Positions 34,245 to 45,374 of a stretch of 64,000 nucleotides of DNA are shown piece after piece. The position numbers and the translations under genes were made by a program. The stretch comes from Ciborinia camelliae. Its lineage: Eukaryota > Ascomycota > Leotiomycetes > Helotiales > Sclerotiniaceae. The stretch is from assembly GCA_025890175.1 (NCBI GenBank), contig JANPYM010000004.1, positions 1,867,134-1,931,133 on the forward strand, in the 5' to 3' direction. The notes under the pieces were generated by a model that made no database searches, was not told the DNA's origin, and saw only the letters and a list, made by a program, of their open reading frames with translations. Positions within the stretch are counted from its first letter, which is position 1. Every line of letters starts with the position of its first letter.

Positions 34245-36118
34245 CTATTGGCCGCGAACGCCACGACCACCTCGTCCATCACGTCCACCACGTCCACCAT
34301 GACCTCCACGTCCACCGCCACCACGAGCTTGGCCAGCACCTTGATGGTTCGGGCCACGACGAACGGTCTCGAAATCTATAAGCTACATTACATATCAGCA
34401 ACACAATTCTCTATGGGTTAAAATATGAACCAACATACCAACTGCTTCTTGATCTCCTCTTTGGCCTTCTCAATGCCCTCTTCAGTGCCATTGTACAAGC
34501 CAATTTCTCTGAACTTCTGGCCTGTGTATGCCTTTTCGCTCGGGATAATATCAACTTTGACCTTGGGGCCCAAGTCGTTGAGAAACTCACTGTTGCGATA
34601 GATCAACTTGCCGATATCCTGGGTAGGAACCATGATGGCGTCATGCTTTAGAGCCTTGCCTCTACCATTCTTCAATGGGGGAGCCAAAGACATGAAGCTA
34701 AACTCTGGATAGTTGCCCTTATCCCACCTATTCTCGCCACAACCATACACACCCTGTCCACTACGAACCTGTTGAATGTTGTTTTCAAGATTAATCCTGT
34801 TTTTTTCCTGGCCAGGCGTGAGTCCGTTGTGAATTGCACGACGAAAGGTCAGGTTGCTAGGCATAGCTCCAACATTGAACTTCATGCACTCAGTCTTGAC
34901 AACGAAGAATACCTCCTCCACATTAGGAGCTCCAGGTACCATTTTATTCATAGCAATCTCTTCGTCTTTTCCATGAAGGACTCCCATGATGCCGACGCCA
35001 CCACCGCCAATACCTGCTCCGATACTGCAAGAGTATTGGTCATCACCGAACGGATACTCCCAGGTGTCAAAGTCGCATTTGTTCTTGCAGGTACCAATCA
35101 TATTTCCACAACGGAAGGCAACTTTAGGATATTTTTCTTCGGCTTTACACAAGAAGAAATCCACAACTGTACGGATACAGGTTGCCTCGCCGAAGAGAAT
35201 GATGTCGTTGTAGGGGTTATACCAAGTCCACGGACGCACATCATGATTGGGTACTTCTCTGTCACGCGGATAGAAGTTGATATGACGCTTCTCGAACACG
35301 AGCTTGCTCTCTCGACGAGACTCGCTATTAGCTTGCATAACGCCGGGAACCACTTGGCCTTGGGAAGATACTTCGAAGACACGGTGATTATCGTATGTGC
35401 AAACTAGCTCAAGGATGCGGGATTCGGCGCGGGCGGCGAGGTTCCAGATATTGAAGCGGATCTCGGGGGCAAGGTCGGTGAAGATAGGGAACTCAGTCAA
35501 TAGTTTGCTGGATGTTTGTTAGTATTTCCTTCATGTAATAGTATGTTGATGATGATGATGAACATGAAGTAGGATATAACCGCTAAAATATGCGATCTGA
35601 GGGGCTTTGAACTTACCTGGCCTCTTCTAACTGGAATCTCTTAAGACGATCAGCGATTTCATCAAGTGATTCACCATCAACATTGACACCACGATGCGGA
35701 CCTTCATGACGACGGGGACGGAATGGTGGTTGAGCATTACCCTTGCCCTTTGATTGGACTGGGGGGTCGAAGGAGGTAGCCATGGGAGCAATGTCGGCGA
35801 GGTCTACCTTGGCCCATTTGTTTTTACCCTTGCCCTTTCGACTAGTTGTGGTTTTGGCAGGAGGATCATTTGCAGGTGCATGTGATGGGGTATTCTGCGA
35901 TAGAAAACAATTAGTGTTGTTCGATGAACATGTGAAAGAGGGGTTGGGATGCAACATACTTCTGATGTATCACCACCATTAGCAGTAATGTGTGTGGAAT
36001 CAGGTTGTCTCTGATCTACCACACGTCTAATTTCTTGTGTACCCTGATCTCCCAAACCTCCCCAAGTTCTATAGGGGGGTATATACCTAGAAGACGATGA
36101 ACTGTTGTTGCTAAACAT
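34245..36118 (-). CDS. 2EXR-domain protein with C-terminal RGG box
   Basis: 547 residues from exons 36118-35960, 35894-35617, 35507-34439 and 34382-34245. The N-terminus (residues 1-145) is Ser/Asn- and Lys/Gly-rich, probably disordered, ending in a helix (LDEIADRLKRFQLEEA). The 2EXR domain follows: FPIFTDLAPEIRFNIWNLAA, then VVPGVMQANSESRRESKLVF and the YNPYNDIILFG strand. A long conserved region ends in IGLYNGTEEGIEKAKEEIKK. The last exon, entered at the acceptor ending at 34383, encodes a Gly-rich tail with about eight RGG/GRGG-like triplets, the kind found in RNA-binding proteins; the other acceptor (ending 34379) would give a non-RGG frame, but the RGG reading is far more protein-like. 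Paralogue of the gene at 39198-40623. Confidence 0.85.
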
Positions 36119-37787
36119 ATTGTCCGAGTGTGAACGAGTTTATTTACAAAGTAAGTATTGAGAATGGAAGTGTCAACAAGGAATTGTTGAAAAGGAAGTT
36201 GTTGAGGAAAGACAGGCTTGTCGGTTTATTAGATAGACTATCTTAAAAAGTTGGAGATAGTTTTGTATATGATTCAGAAAGGAAGAGGGTATTCAGAAAT
36301 TTTTAAAGTCCTTCTTTTGAATGTTCTTGGAAGACGAAAGATGTGGAGAGGCCTAGAAGGATGGAGCTCCAAAGATATAATGGAATCCGGTAGAAGTACG
36401 CTAGTGTGGTACACAAAATCTTAATGGGACATCTATACGGCTTGGTTTCTAAACATGTTAATACGGCTTGGTTGTATTGGGGCTAGTAGTTCAATTTTGA
36501 AGTGGTTTTTTTCCTGTCGGTGAATAATTGTGAGAGCCATAAAGCGAACTGGCGGTATTGGATATTGTAGTGATACGATTAGCGTAATGATATCATTAGT
36601 GCAGTGATATCATTAGCGTAGTCATAAACTGATATAGGACAGCAACGTTTGATCTGATGGTTTTGTTATTTGATGTAGGACAGAAAAGTCAGATCTCATG
36701 GTCTTGGTATTTGGTCATGGGTGGGTGAAATGAGGAGGGTCGGCCGATTCATGCACCTTTGGGAATCGGGTGCTCTATTGACGGATACTTGCTTGTGAAG
36801 TATCCTTGTTCATGCTGATGTTCATCATTTTCAGATAGTTAGCCTTTTTCTCATTCATTGCTGAGTATTTGGAATGCTAACATAGAAGTTTCATTGCGTC
36901 CTATCTTCATCTGACTAGAAGAGCTTTCTGTGCCGAATTCAGTAGCAAAGCTGCCCTTTGAGATAAATCTACTCATAATTGCGATCTTTTAGATATTACT
37001 ACGCAGCCTCAGAACTAGTATGATGATAGAAATAAGCTACTAGCTACAAGCTTCATTAGGTACTACGAGTAGAACTGGGATTGTAGACATGAGTTGACCG
37101 TTAACGCGTGATTTGATCAATTACCACAAGAAGGATAAATCTATCGTTCTGACTAAAAATCCAGAACTTACAATTGATTCTATTGTTTTCTTTATAATCT
37201 TTTTCTAACAAGTCCGTACTTGGATTTTGAGGGGAAAATCTACACCATCCACTTATATTAAGCGAAAGTCCCTCATTCATATCGGCGCTGCAAATCCATA
37301 TCCAGAAACATGAAAAGAAAATTCTATCCATCGTTTCCCCCGTACTCCTGCCGTTATTGCTCTTTTAATCGCCAATCAATATACGTCTACCCCTCATTAC
37401 CTCTATTTCATTGCAGTACAAAGCCCGTATTGAGAGCATTTGTTGTTTTCTTTTCGATGGGTTACGCATAGTTCTGGTTTTCTATTTCTAATAAAGAAAT
37501 CCACCATTTCTGTTTTGTCTGGAATGTATATGCTTTGATTTACTGGGTAATGATTAGACGAATTTCCGCTGCATGAGAATCTCAATGGGAAACCAGACGA
37601 ATGAATACAGCTCGTAATAAATCCTTACTATATATTAATCGTATGTACCTGGGATGACCAGTAATACGGTAGGAAGGAAGTACAGGGTAGAATTATGGTA
37701 GATTGATTTGACTGAAGGAGTATGTATTTGGTGGCAGCCCAGCTGCCCTTATATGCTACTCCCCCATACCCTATACGGTATAGCTTA
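36119..37787. other. Intergenic region upstream of the RGG gene, with tandem repeats
   Basis: No gene seen in 1.7 kb. It holds short tandem repeats at 36568-36712 (listed separately). The frames at 37101-37331 and 37403-37585 are unsupported. Confidence 0.45.
36568..36712 (+). repeat. 17-bp and 41-bp tandem repeats
   Basis: About three units of a 17-bp repeat with core TGATATCATTAGYG (36568-36620), directly followed by two units of a 41-bp repeat starting GATRTAGGACAG and ending GTTATTT/GGTATTT (36631-36671, 36672-36712). The repeats lie 450-600 bp upstream of the RGG gene start. Confidence 0.75.
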
Positions 37788-37832
37788 CCACGTGATCCCT
37801 GATCATGTGACCGGAAACCATGTGACCTGATT
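37788..37832 (+). promoter_or_regulatory. Three phased E-box-like sites (15-bp period)
   Basis: CCACGTGATCCCTGA, TCATGTGACCGGAAA and CCATGTGACCTGATT lie head to tail, giving CACGTG, CATGTG and CATGTG at 15-bp steps (37789, 37804, 37819). CACGTG-type sites bind bHLH regulators in fungi. No start codon is close, so the target gene is unclear; it lies at the border of the AT-rich block. Confidence 0.4.
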
Positions 37833-39197
37833 CCCCAACACTATAGTATTTTTTCAGAAAAATTCTAAATAAATACATTTGAAAATTACAAGTTATAGAT
37901 TGTATATTATAGATATACAATTGCATTTTATAATCCAATGAAGTAAGTATCTTGCTTCATTAAGCTTTTAGCTTGAAAAAAGCCTTTAGCTCTAACGAAT
38001 GTTAAGATTCTTAGGTTTTAAAAGAGTATACGAGTACGAAGAACGCCTGGTAAAGAGATGCGATTATAGGGCCTTACAAGATATAAGAGCTATTATTGGC
38101 CCTGTAATTTATGTACTTGGACTTAAATTAAGGCTAAGCGACCTTATAAAAATGGATTCTAATCTCGATCAAGTAAAATTACAGGCACCATTAGCCTGTT
38201 CGAGTACTAGTTTACAGGACTTAATTTGAAGAGGCTAAATTAGCTTGAATTATAGCGTATATACCCTGTAAGGCCCTATAGTTGCTTCTCTTTTCGATGC
38301 GTCCTTCGGTTATTTTTGCGCCGCAATCGCGCGTACCCCTATATATCATATCAACTGGATATATTTTATTGCAAGTCTTTATTTTATATCATAAGTTATA
38401 ATCTTAAGTTATAGATTGTAGATCGGGTATGTATGATGTATTTTTAGGACAATCCTAGACATATGGGTTCATTTCATCCATAGGTCGTGATTTTAGATTG
38501 TGGATGTAAATCGCAAATCACATCGATAAAGGTTAGAAACTTTTCTTCACTCCTTCCTACAGAAGCTTTCCCTTTCCATTTTTTTTCTTTCCTTCCTTTC
38601 CTTTTTTCCCCGTTTTTCAGCCTTTCCATTTTCAAACTTCTGATTTGACCAAACTTTTGTAGATTGGTGCTAATTCTATTAGGGTATGAATCACGAAGTG
38701 CGATTTATAACCCATAAAATTTAAAATATATAGTGAAGCTATTCTCAGAATCGATATTCAAGGAATCTATAACTATTTTATGTTTAGGTGGCTATTCGTA
38801 TGTTAATATTGAATTAATCTTATTTGACTATATGATTTGATTTGACTATTAATTGACATGTCTTAATGAGATTATATTGATGCATATTGACGATTTGATG
38901 GTGTAATTTGAAACTAATTCATATTTATATGGTTAACTCTGTCTTGTATTACTATGATCCTCCTGCAGATTTCTTCCTACACGGTAAGACTAAATTGTAA
39001 GAGACGTGATCGGCATTGCTACAGAATCCGCTCCGATGAAAGTTTTCGATACCGTACGATCTTCCCCGAACGAAGGAAAAAGGTCAGAGATTACCCGATC
39101 CCTATACAGCGCAAAGCCCAAACTCTCTGCAGTAGCAACAAAATCATGCAAATCAGAAATGTAAGTAAGTCCATGTCAACGGTGTGTCACAGTTGTA
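37833..39197. other. AT-rich block, RIP-like, with decayed inverted repeat
   Basis: Very AT-rich DNA (especially 37850-38980) with many TA steps and no gene, as left by repeat-induced point mutation of transposons. It contains a degenerate inverted repeat (38037-38310, listed separately). A frame at 37999-38229 lies within the repeat and is not called. Confidence 0.5.
38037..38310. mobile_element. Degenerate inverted-repeat element
   Basis: The left arm (about 38037-38100) contains CGATTATAGGGCCTTACA. The right arm (about 38245-38310), read on the minus strand, contains CAACTATAGGGCCTTACA and continues to match for about 60 bp with C/T- and G/A-type differences. The arms frame about 145 bp of AT-rich DNA. 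It is likely a RIP-mutated MITE or transposon end pair. Confidence 0.55.
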
Positions 39198-40623
39198 CTA
39201 CTCGCGATTTTGGATCTCGTTGCGAATCTCCTCACATGACACATGCTAAAAGATGAAAGTCAGCGGAAATTAATTGAGTATATGCTTGTTCTACTTACCA
39301 ATCTCGCCATGATAGCCTCCTTGCATTTATTGATTCCTTCATCGGTACCATTGAATAAGCCGATTTCGACCTCTCTTTCAAAGATGGGACGCAACTGGAT
39401 ATCAACGCCGGTTTGGAGCTTCAAGCTGTCAATGAACTTTCCATTGTCCATAGTAAATTTGTCGAAATATTGAAATGGAACCATGATTCCGTCATGTCTG
39501 AGCTTCTTTCCTTTGCCATCCTTAATTTTGGGAGCTAGAAAAACGAATTTGAACTCAGGCATTTTGCCATTTGCCCATCGGTTTGGCCCGCATCCGATAT
39601 CGAGGCCAAGCCCAGCACAGTAGATCTCGGTCTCCCACTGCCCCTTTCTCCTCAAATCATCATGATCAAGGCCATCGTGAATGGCGGGGCGGAAGGTGAG
39701 TGTATTTGGCATTTCACCCCCTGCGTATTCGTCAAACGGAGATTTGACTACAAGAAAAACTTCTCTGGTGGTCTCTGAACCTGGCACAAGGTCATTCAAT
39801 GCAATCTTTTCAGGTTTACCATGTAGAGCTTGAATGTTCGAACAACCTCCAGCAATGGCATGGTGCTTCAAACACATGGATCTATTGTCGCCAGGTAAAA
39901 TACTGCCGAAACTCTTCCAGCTACATCTTCCGCGAACATTCTCGGTGCATAAGAAAGCTACCTTAGGGAACTTCATTTTTCCACACAAATAGAAGAATTT
40001 AACAACTGTCCAGATACATGTCTTTTCCCCAAAATATATAATGTCGAGATCGGGGTTGAACCATGTATACGGAACAGGAGGTTCAAGATATTGAGATAAA
40101 AAAAACTGACGTGGCTTGCGGTAAGTGTTGATAACTCTCTTTTCAAAAATTCGCATTCCCTCTTCACGAGATTCCTTGTTGACTTGCATCATTGCCGGTA
40201 CACGATTGGTTCGTCTCGAGACATAGAAGCGGTCGTGGTGATGTAGCGGCCCGGTACGATCCCACGGGTAGCAGTGCCATAGCAGCTCGAAAATTCGCGC
40301 GTCAGATCGAGCTGCGAATGACCAGATCTTGATCCTAATCTCCGGAGCGAGGTTGGGGAAGAGAGTAAACTCTTCGAGTGGTCCCCTAGGATAGTGTTAG
40401 TAGTCCCATTAAGGCAAAATGAGGAAGAAGATAAGGTAAGGACCGTAAGGTAGGAAAAGAATATTTGAATTTACCTAGCGTTCGGATTTAAAGCAATTGC
40501 TTCAACACCAGCTGCAATCTCTCCGAGAGATTGGCCAATATTGGATGGACTAGCACCTGATGCAGTAGTACGTAATATGTTTGTTCGACTACCTTCGATA
40601 TGATGACTCTGAAGGTTCCCCAT
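39198..40623 (-). CDS. 2EXR-domain protein, paralogue of the RGG gene
   Basis: 427 residues from exons 40623-40475, 40385-39299 and 39245-39198. After a short N-terminus (MGNLQSHHIEG... ending in GEIAAGVEAIALNPNA) comes the 2EXR domain: FTLFPNLAPEIRIKIWSFAA, VPAMMQVNKESREEGMRIF and FNPDLDIIYFG. Shared blocks with the gene 3 kb upstream include the ALHGK(P/D)E segment, CGPNRW/CGENRW, KLRHDGIMVP/ALKHDAIMVP and EIGLFNGTDEGI/EIGLYNGTEEGI. Both also have a phase-0 intron right after the last shared helix, but here the last exon encodes only 15 residues (HVSCEEIRNEIQNRE) and no RGG tail. A local duplication is likely. Confidence 0.87.
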
Positions 40624-41605
40624 AGTGGAATAGCAACACGAGATGGATGCTTGTTAGATATCTTGGCCAGCCTAGATATTTGGAAGAGAAGATTCTGGTA
40701 AGTTGTCTAATTTGGGAAGATTTGGCTAGAACCAGACTTTTTTGTATTGCGAGGAAAATAGAAGTTGATAAGATATCCACAAGATGTTATTGTTGGTATC
40801 AACCTGGCGATGGTTCAAAATGTGAAGTACTTTATGCTATGTATGTGTATGATGATTCTTGATTCCTATGCTAAGGTGGATCTCTTATATAGAGGATGTA
40901 GTAACAGGGGTGGATTTATCAGGTCACATGGGGACTAGACTAGTGTAGTATTAGCTTAGGATCTGGCTTATAAGCAGCCATAATTTAGATCTTGAATCCA
41001 TATCCCTTCCCACCAAAGCTATCCTATTTTCTGTAACCACCGGTCTGCCATGAGACAAAAAAATAAGCGAATGAAATATGTGACTGTAGGACAAATCCTG
41101 GTTTAACACGCTTCAATTTGAAGTTTTAATAAATGCGAATACCTAGCTATCAATGAGACGATGCAGATAGCCGAGTACTTGGGTATGAGATTGGTTTGAG
41201 AGGATAGAACACTGGTAACGGCCTGGCTTTTATGGCGTTTCTTTTCCTTCCAGTCTTCAAACTACTTTTACTTGACACTCTATACATACGTCCTATATCA
41301 TTCTGTATCTACCCCAGGAGGAGAGCTAATTCCCCCAATAGAGTTCAGTAGATGTTTGCAATGCTAATTGGATACGAATCGACAGCTCAAAGACGGCTTT
41401 GATTCTTTGAACTCAAAAGCTCTGTTTCGTTGCTTTGTGTGCAGGAAAGGTTCTCGTATCTTATTTTTTATGGTTCCCTTTTCGAGAAGTTGCTAATTCT
41501 TTCCACAAAGACTTTGCTTCCTGTTGGGTACTATAAAAATGTCATCTTTCACCACACAAAATTAATAGCTCAATTCCATACCCAAGAATTTTCTAAAGGC
41601 CCGCC
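40624..41605. other. Intergenic region with dispersed repeat copy B
   Basis: Promoter side of the 2EXR gene, then the dispersed repeat at 40908-41038, then AT-rich sequence up to the coiled-coil gene. No other gene seen. Confidence 0.5.
40908..41038 (+). repeat. Dispersed ~130-bp repeat, copy B
   Basis: Starts GGTGGATTTATCAGGTCACA, passes TATTAGCTTAGGATCTGGCT and ends CTATTTTCTGTAACC. Closest to copy A at 2333; same strand. Confidence 0.8.
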
Positions 41606-42247
41606 TTGGACAATAATATCGAAATGTCTTTCCCAGAGTCAAACTTGTCTACCAGCCTTGGCGAATCTCCACCTGCGAAGCTCCCAATCAAAACCGGAGG
41701 GGTAATTACAACTCAAGAGGAAGTAGACCAAGAAGAATCTACTGCCAGACTCGATGAAGATTCCGAGGGAACGGTGGACTTTGACTACGATACTGTTGAG
41801 AGTTGGGGTCGTTCTACTCTGCGAAGGAAATGGGAGTTCGCAAGCAAGAATGGTCTCACTGTAAGGATTGCCGATCTGGACTTGAATTCTAGTAAGCTAG
41901 ACGTAGAGACAGATGATATGGATGAGTCTGCCAGAAGACAAGACGTAGCAGAAAGATCTTCCAGAGAGGAAAAAGCCAAGTATCAAGCCGGACCGGAAGG
42001 ATTGGAAAAAGAAGTGGACGATGTTGAAGAGGAAATTCAACTTATTGAGGAGTTTCGATGCAATTTAGACACCAAGATTCTTTCGCTGATAGCTCAAAAG
42101 CTTGTATTGGAGGATCTTGCTGATGAGGACGACGAAAGACGGGAATTGGAGAAGGATATTTACTATGCTCAGGACTTCAAACGAATGGCAGAGGAAAAAG
42201 TCAGATGGTTGAGGGGGAGGGCTGAACAACATTTTTCGATGAGTTAA
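41606..42247 (+). CDS. Acidic coiled-coil hypothetical protein
   Basis: Single-exon frame of 213 residues; the ATG at 41624 (MSFPESNLS) is an equally likely start giving 207. The N-terminus is Ser/Pro- and Glu-rich, then YDTVESWGRSTLRRKWEF, then a long highly charged region (residues about 100-205, EKEVDDVEEEIQLIEEF ... ELEKDIYYAQDFKRMAEE) predicted by eye to form a coiled coil. Family and function not recognised. Two broken stretches downstream (43.6-44.3 and 45.8-46.05 kb) carry coiled-coil remnants and GRSTL segments, so it may be the surviving member of a small local family. Continuous frame and sensible composition support a real gene. Confidence 0.65.
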   Translation: MDNNIEMSFPESNLSTSLGESPPAKLPIKTGGVITTQEEVDQEESTARLDEDSEGTVDFDYDTVESWGRSTLRRKWEFASKNGLTVRIADLDLNSSKLDVETDDMDESARRQDVAERSSREEKAKYQAGPEGLEKEVDDVEEEIQLIEEFRCNLDTKILSLIAQKLVLEDLADEDDERRELEKDIYYAQDFKRMAEEKVRWLRGRAEQHFSMS

Positions 42248-43642
42248 TACTGAGATTTGCGGGTTGAGTTGATGACATAGCAGCTGATGGATGTTAATTG
42301 GGATGATTCATATGCCATTAAGAAAGCATTTGTATTTAGGATAAGTGCCATAGCATGATTGGTGCAATCTCCAGTAAGAGCGGCCAGTATCAATAGAATG
42401 ATGATATTTTTAAGTATCATACTGAGGAGACTTATCTATTGCTTGTGTGTACTTCAGGTCTTGTGTTTCTGGACCCAAAATACAGATTTTGTTCTCTGGC
42501 GTGAATTCCCTTTATATCTGTCAGAGCTACCAGATCACTAGAAGCCTCAGTCTTCCAAGCTATGAAAGCTTGGGATTTTGATTTCAAGGTTCAAATTGAA
42601 TGGATTCTTTATTCGGCAAATACCTGAAATAGCATGTTTTTCAACTTTGATACCCCAACTAGCACAATATGCTATTCGAGGTCTAGCATATGCTATTTGA
42701 GGTCGATTTTCTTTTAGTTTTGTGATATTCTGGTCCTAAAATATAATAGCAAATACCTGAAATAGCACGTTTTTCAATTTTAATACCTCAAATAGCATAT
42801 GAATTAGGACTGAAATATTTTACCACATGGTTGTAGCATCACATGATTGGATGCTAACCGAGCTAGTCAGGGGAGATGATTCAACCCATCCCTTACTAGG
42901 CTACATCTTTGTTCCAGCTACATATCACATTCAACTTAAAAGTGAATTTTAAATCTGAAAGGATGGCAGGGCTTACCTATAGGCTTATATAGGCTAGCTT
43001 CGGCTGAAATGACGGGCCTTTGTCGAGGTGACCAAAAGAAATTTTTCTTTTCAATTAGATTTTCCCCACTCACAACCACAACTTCGCTACAAAGAATTTC
43101 CAGAACGGCTTATCGGTCGGTCATAAATGAGCTCTGGGGCATGATTGTCAAAGAGACAATATCCTATTGTGGACTCTCCACCGGTGCATTATTTGAAAAA
43201 TCCTTGAAAGAAATTGAGCGGGGCGTAGGCTGCATTGACATCAGTAGCATTAAGGGAACTCGGGGTTCGATTTTCAACCCAGACTAAATCAAGGCCGTTC
43301 AGCACACTTAATTAAAAAGTGGCCATGGGACTACTATTGTATGTGTATTTCGATTCGTCCCATGGATACAATCATGATTGAACATGTTGTAATAATCATG
43401 TGACATAGAATGCGGTCTTACCGTAGTACTAGCATATGCGCTAGTGCTTCGGTATAGGTACTCATATATATGCTTCCACTCATACCATATTTCTAGTTAG
43501 CAACAATCAACATATACATACTTCTGAGGACTACTATAGTACGGTGAGTATCACCACCAAAATGATACCAACAGAACTAATATCTTTTGAAGTTACCTTT
43601 TCCTGGTGTAGCACCACGATTTAACCAACCCAAGAAGCAATC
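42248..43642. other. Intergenic region with nested repeats
   Basis: Holds the nested repeat at 42615-42800. A plus frame 43009-43287 (92 codons) is the only longer ORF; it has no domain and I do not call it. The remainder is AT-rich. Confidence 0.45.
42615..42800. repeat. Nested direct and inverted repeat (MITE-like)
   Basis: GCAAATACCTGAAATAGCA followed by YGTTTTTCAAYTTTRATACC occurs at 42616 and 42749 (133 bp apart). Between them GCTATTYGAGGTC occurs twice, the inverse of the ACCTCAAATAGC that ends the second copy. So direct and inverted copies of one ~13-bp core alternate. Confidence 0.75.
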
Positions 43643-44270
43643 ATGAAAGAAGAAATCGAGCAAAGGGGATCTAGCAATACCAACTCTGATTCCAGTCCTG
43701 CAGCAGTTTCTAAGATTGAAGAAGAAATCAGAGAAGGATAACAGGAATCTCTCACCCAGAAACGAGAGAGGTTGACTGCAAAAATTACTGAGATGCAGGG
43801 AAAGGCAGATGCTCTATCCGTGGATGCCAGACTTGGACGGAATAAAAAAAAAAGATGCTTATGTCGAATATCAGAGATTGGTACAGAAAGCTCGGGCCGA
43901 GGAAACTAAATTGATGCATAAAGCTGCCACAATAGTTTCTGAGGTCCAAAGACTCCAGCGAGTAGTGAGAAGGATAGATGTTGTAGAGGCAGAGAGGGGG
44001 AGAGCAAACGAGGAACTACTTATAGCGAAAAAGAAATGTGAAGATATTGAGCGGGAGGTCGAACGCAAGAATATTTATAAGTGTTCATGTTCAAGCTTCT
44101 AGCGCAATGGAAATTCTGGCCGGCAGTTCTTTTTTCTTGAAGTTCTACTTGCTCAATATGGTAATAAATGATTCTTTTGGTCGAACCGGATCATGGGGCA
44201 GGAGCACATTGGTAGCTTATAGATATGTCAATGAGCCTGATATTCGATCACTCCTACCTGTTTCCTAGAA
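43643..44270 (+). pseudogene. Decayed coiled-coil gene
   Basis: An ATG at 43643 opens MKEEIEQRGSSNTNSDSS..., stopped by TAA at 43739-43741; the frame continues as QESLTQKRERLTAKITEMQ. At an A10 run (about 43846-43856) the protein-like reading moves by one base and continues as a long charged coiled coil (EETKLMHKAATIVSEVQRLQ ... VEAERGRANEELL) to a stop at 44100. A further frame around 44160-44268 contains GSWGRSTL, like the SWGRSTL of the intact gene at 41.6 kb. Two separate disruptions make a pseudogene likely; sequencing error at the A-run could explain one of them. Confidence 0.5.
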
Positions 44271-44503
44271 CAATGATGGTGTAGTTATTGAACATAATCC
44301 AAGCATATCAAAGAACACTTACGTCAATTAGGTATTCTGGCATTCGTAATACACATTCAACCTGTCTGATTTGATTGCGAAGTGATATAATTACTAATAT
44401 TTTCTATCCCTTTATCTGATATATTATCGCTTTCCGACTTTCAGTCTTGAATTTTCATTGTCTATGCTATAGGTAGTCACATAGAATAAGCTTCTATCAC
44501 AAG

Positions 44504-44923
44504 ATGAGATCCCAGCAACAAACCTCCTTCTGGGAGTACAGAATCGCCTACCAACATCTTTTTGAAACTGTTCGAGACCTGGCCGTGGGGGGAAATTGCT
44601 GGTGTCAAGAGGGAAAAATGGCAGTCAGTGATCAAGAGTTCTATACCCGTTTTGAAACGATCGCCAATGTTGTCTGGGGACATAAATTCTTTCGGAAGCT
44701 CGAACGTCTTGATTTCTCGACCTATACTATTGCCAATCTTATCTGGAAGGAATTTTGTAGGCTTGTCACTGCAGCCATCGAGAAACTTATGAGAAATAGA
44801 CTGTCTATTTTTTTAGTTACATCCGGAAGCGGCCCTGAGATTGAAACCACCCCAAGAACCGTGAAATTTGATTTTAGGGATCCATCTATCGATCGCCCAT
44901 TGACTCATATTGACGTGCAATAG
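44504..44923 (+). CDS. Hypothetical protein
   Basis: Open frame of 139 residues from ATG 44504. No recognised domain. Composition is ordinary for a soluble protein, with aromatic-rich helices (SFWEYRIAYQHLFETV, IANLIWKEFCRLVTAAIEKL) and an acidic end (FDFRDPSIDR). It lies between relics, so it could itself be a fragment. No intron signals are needed. I cannot assign a role. Confidence 0.35.
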   Translation: MRSQQQTSFWEYRIAYQHLFETVRDLAVGGNCWCQEGKMAVSDQEFYTRFETIANVVWGHKFFRKLERLDFSTYTIANLIWKEFCRLVTAAIEKLMRNRLSIFLVTSGSGPEIETTPRTVKFDFRDPSIDRPLTHIDVQ

Positions 44924-45374
44924 CACGGTGAAAACCCGTTTCCAGTTCCAGCCTACCGTTCGCTTTCTTCAAATCCCCTCTTTTGGACCTTGAACATATT
45001 ATCGGAGAGCACCTGCATCTACAAATGAACAGGGGGTCGGGATGACATTCTTCATCCATCTCCTACGCCTTTTTACCATCCTCGCCCTCAAAAGAAATTC
45101 ACTGGGATAGATAGTCTGAAGTCGGTGTCCAGTAAAAGTTTCTGGAGTTTACGTGATCTGACTATGAGGTCATCGAACTACATAACTTGGAGTGGGATAT
45201 TGCAAGGATGGGAATGAAAGTAAAGGGCTCAAAATGAAGAGAGTTTGCGGAAGGGTGAATATTGCCCACAGCGAGAATAGAGATGTATTATCAATCCTCT
45301 CATAAGTATAATAGGAATACTCAATATAGCGTACAAAAGATCACGAGTATCAAGCTCAGCGACGTTTCTCTGGC

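Noticed and set aside
34772..35407. 211-codon plus frame opposite the 2EXR/RGG gene
   Set aside because: Antisense shadow of a well-supported exon.
43255..43290. GGGTTCGATTTTCAACCC as a tRNA T-arm
   Set aside because: No acceptor, D-arm or anticodon arm can be folded around it.
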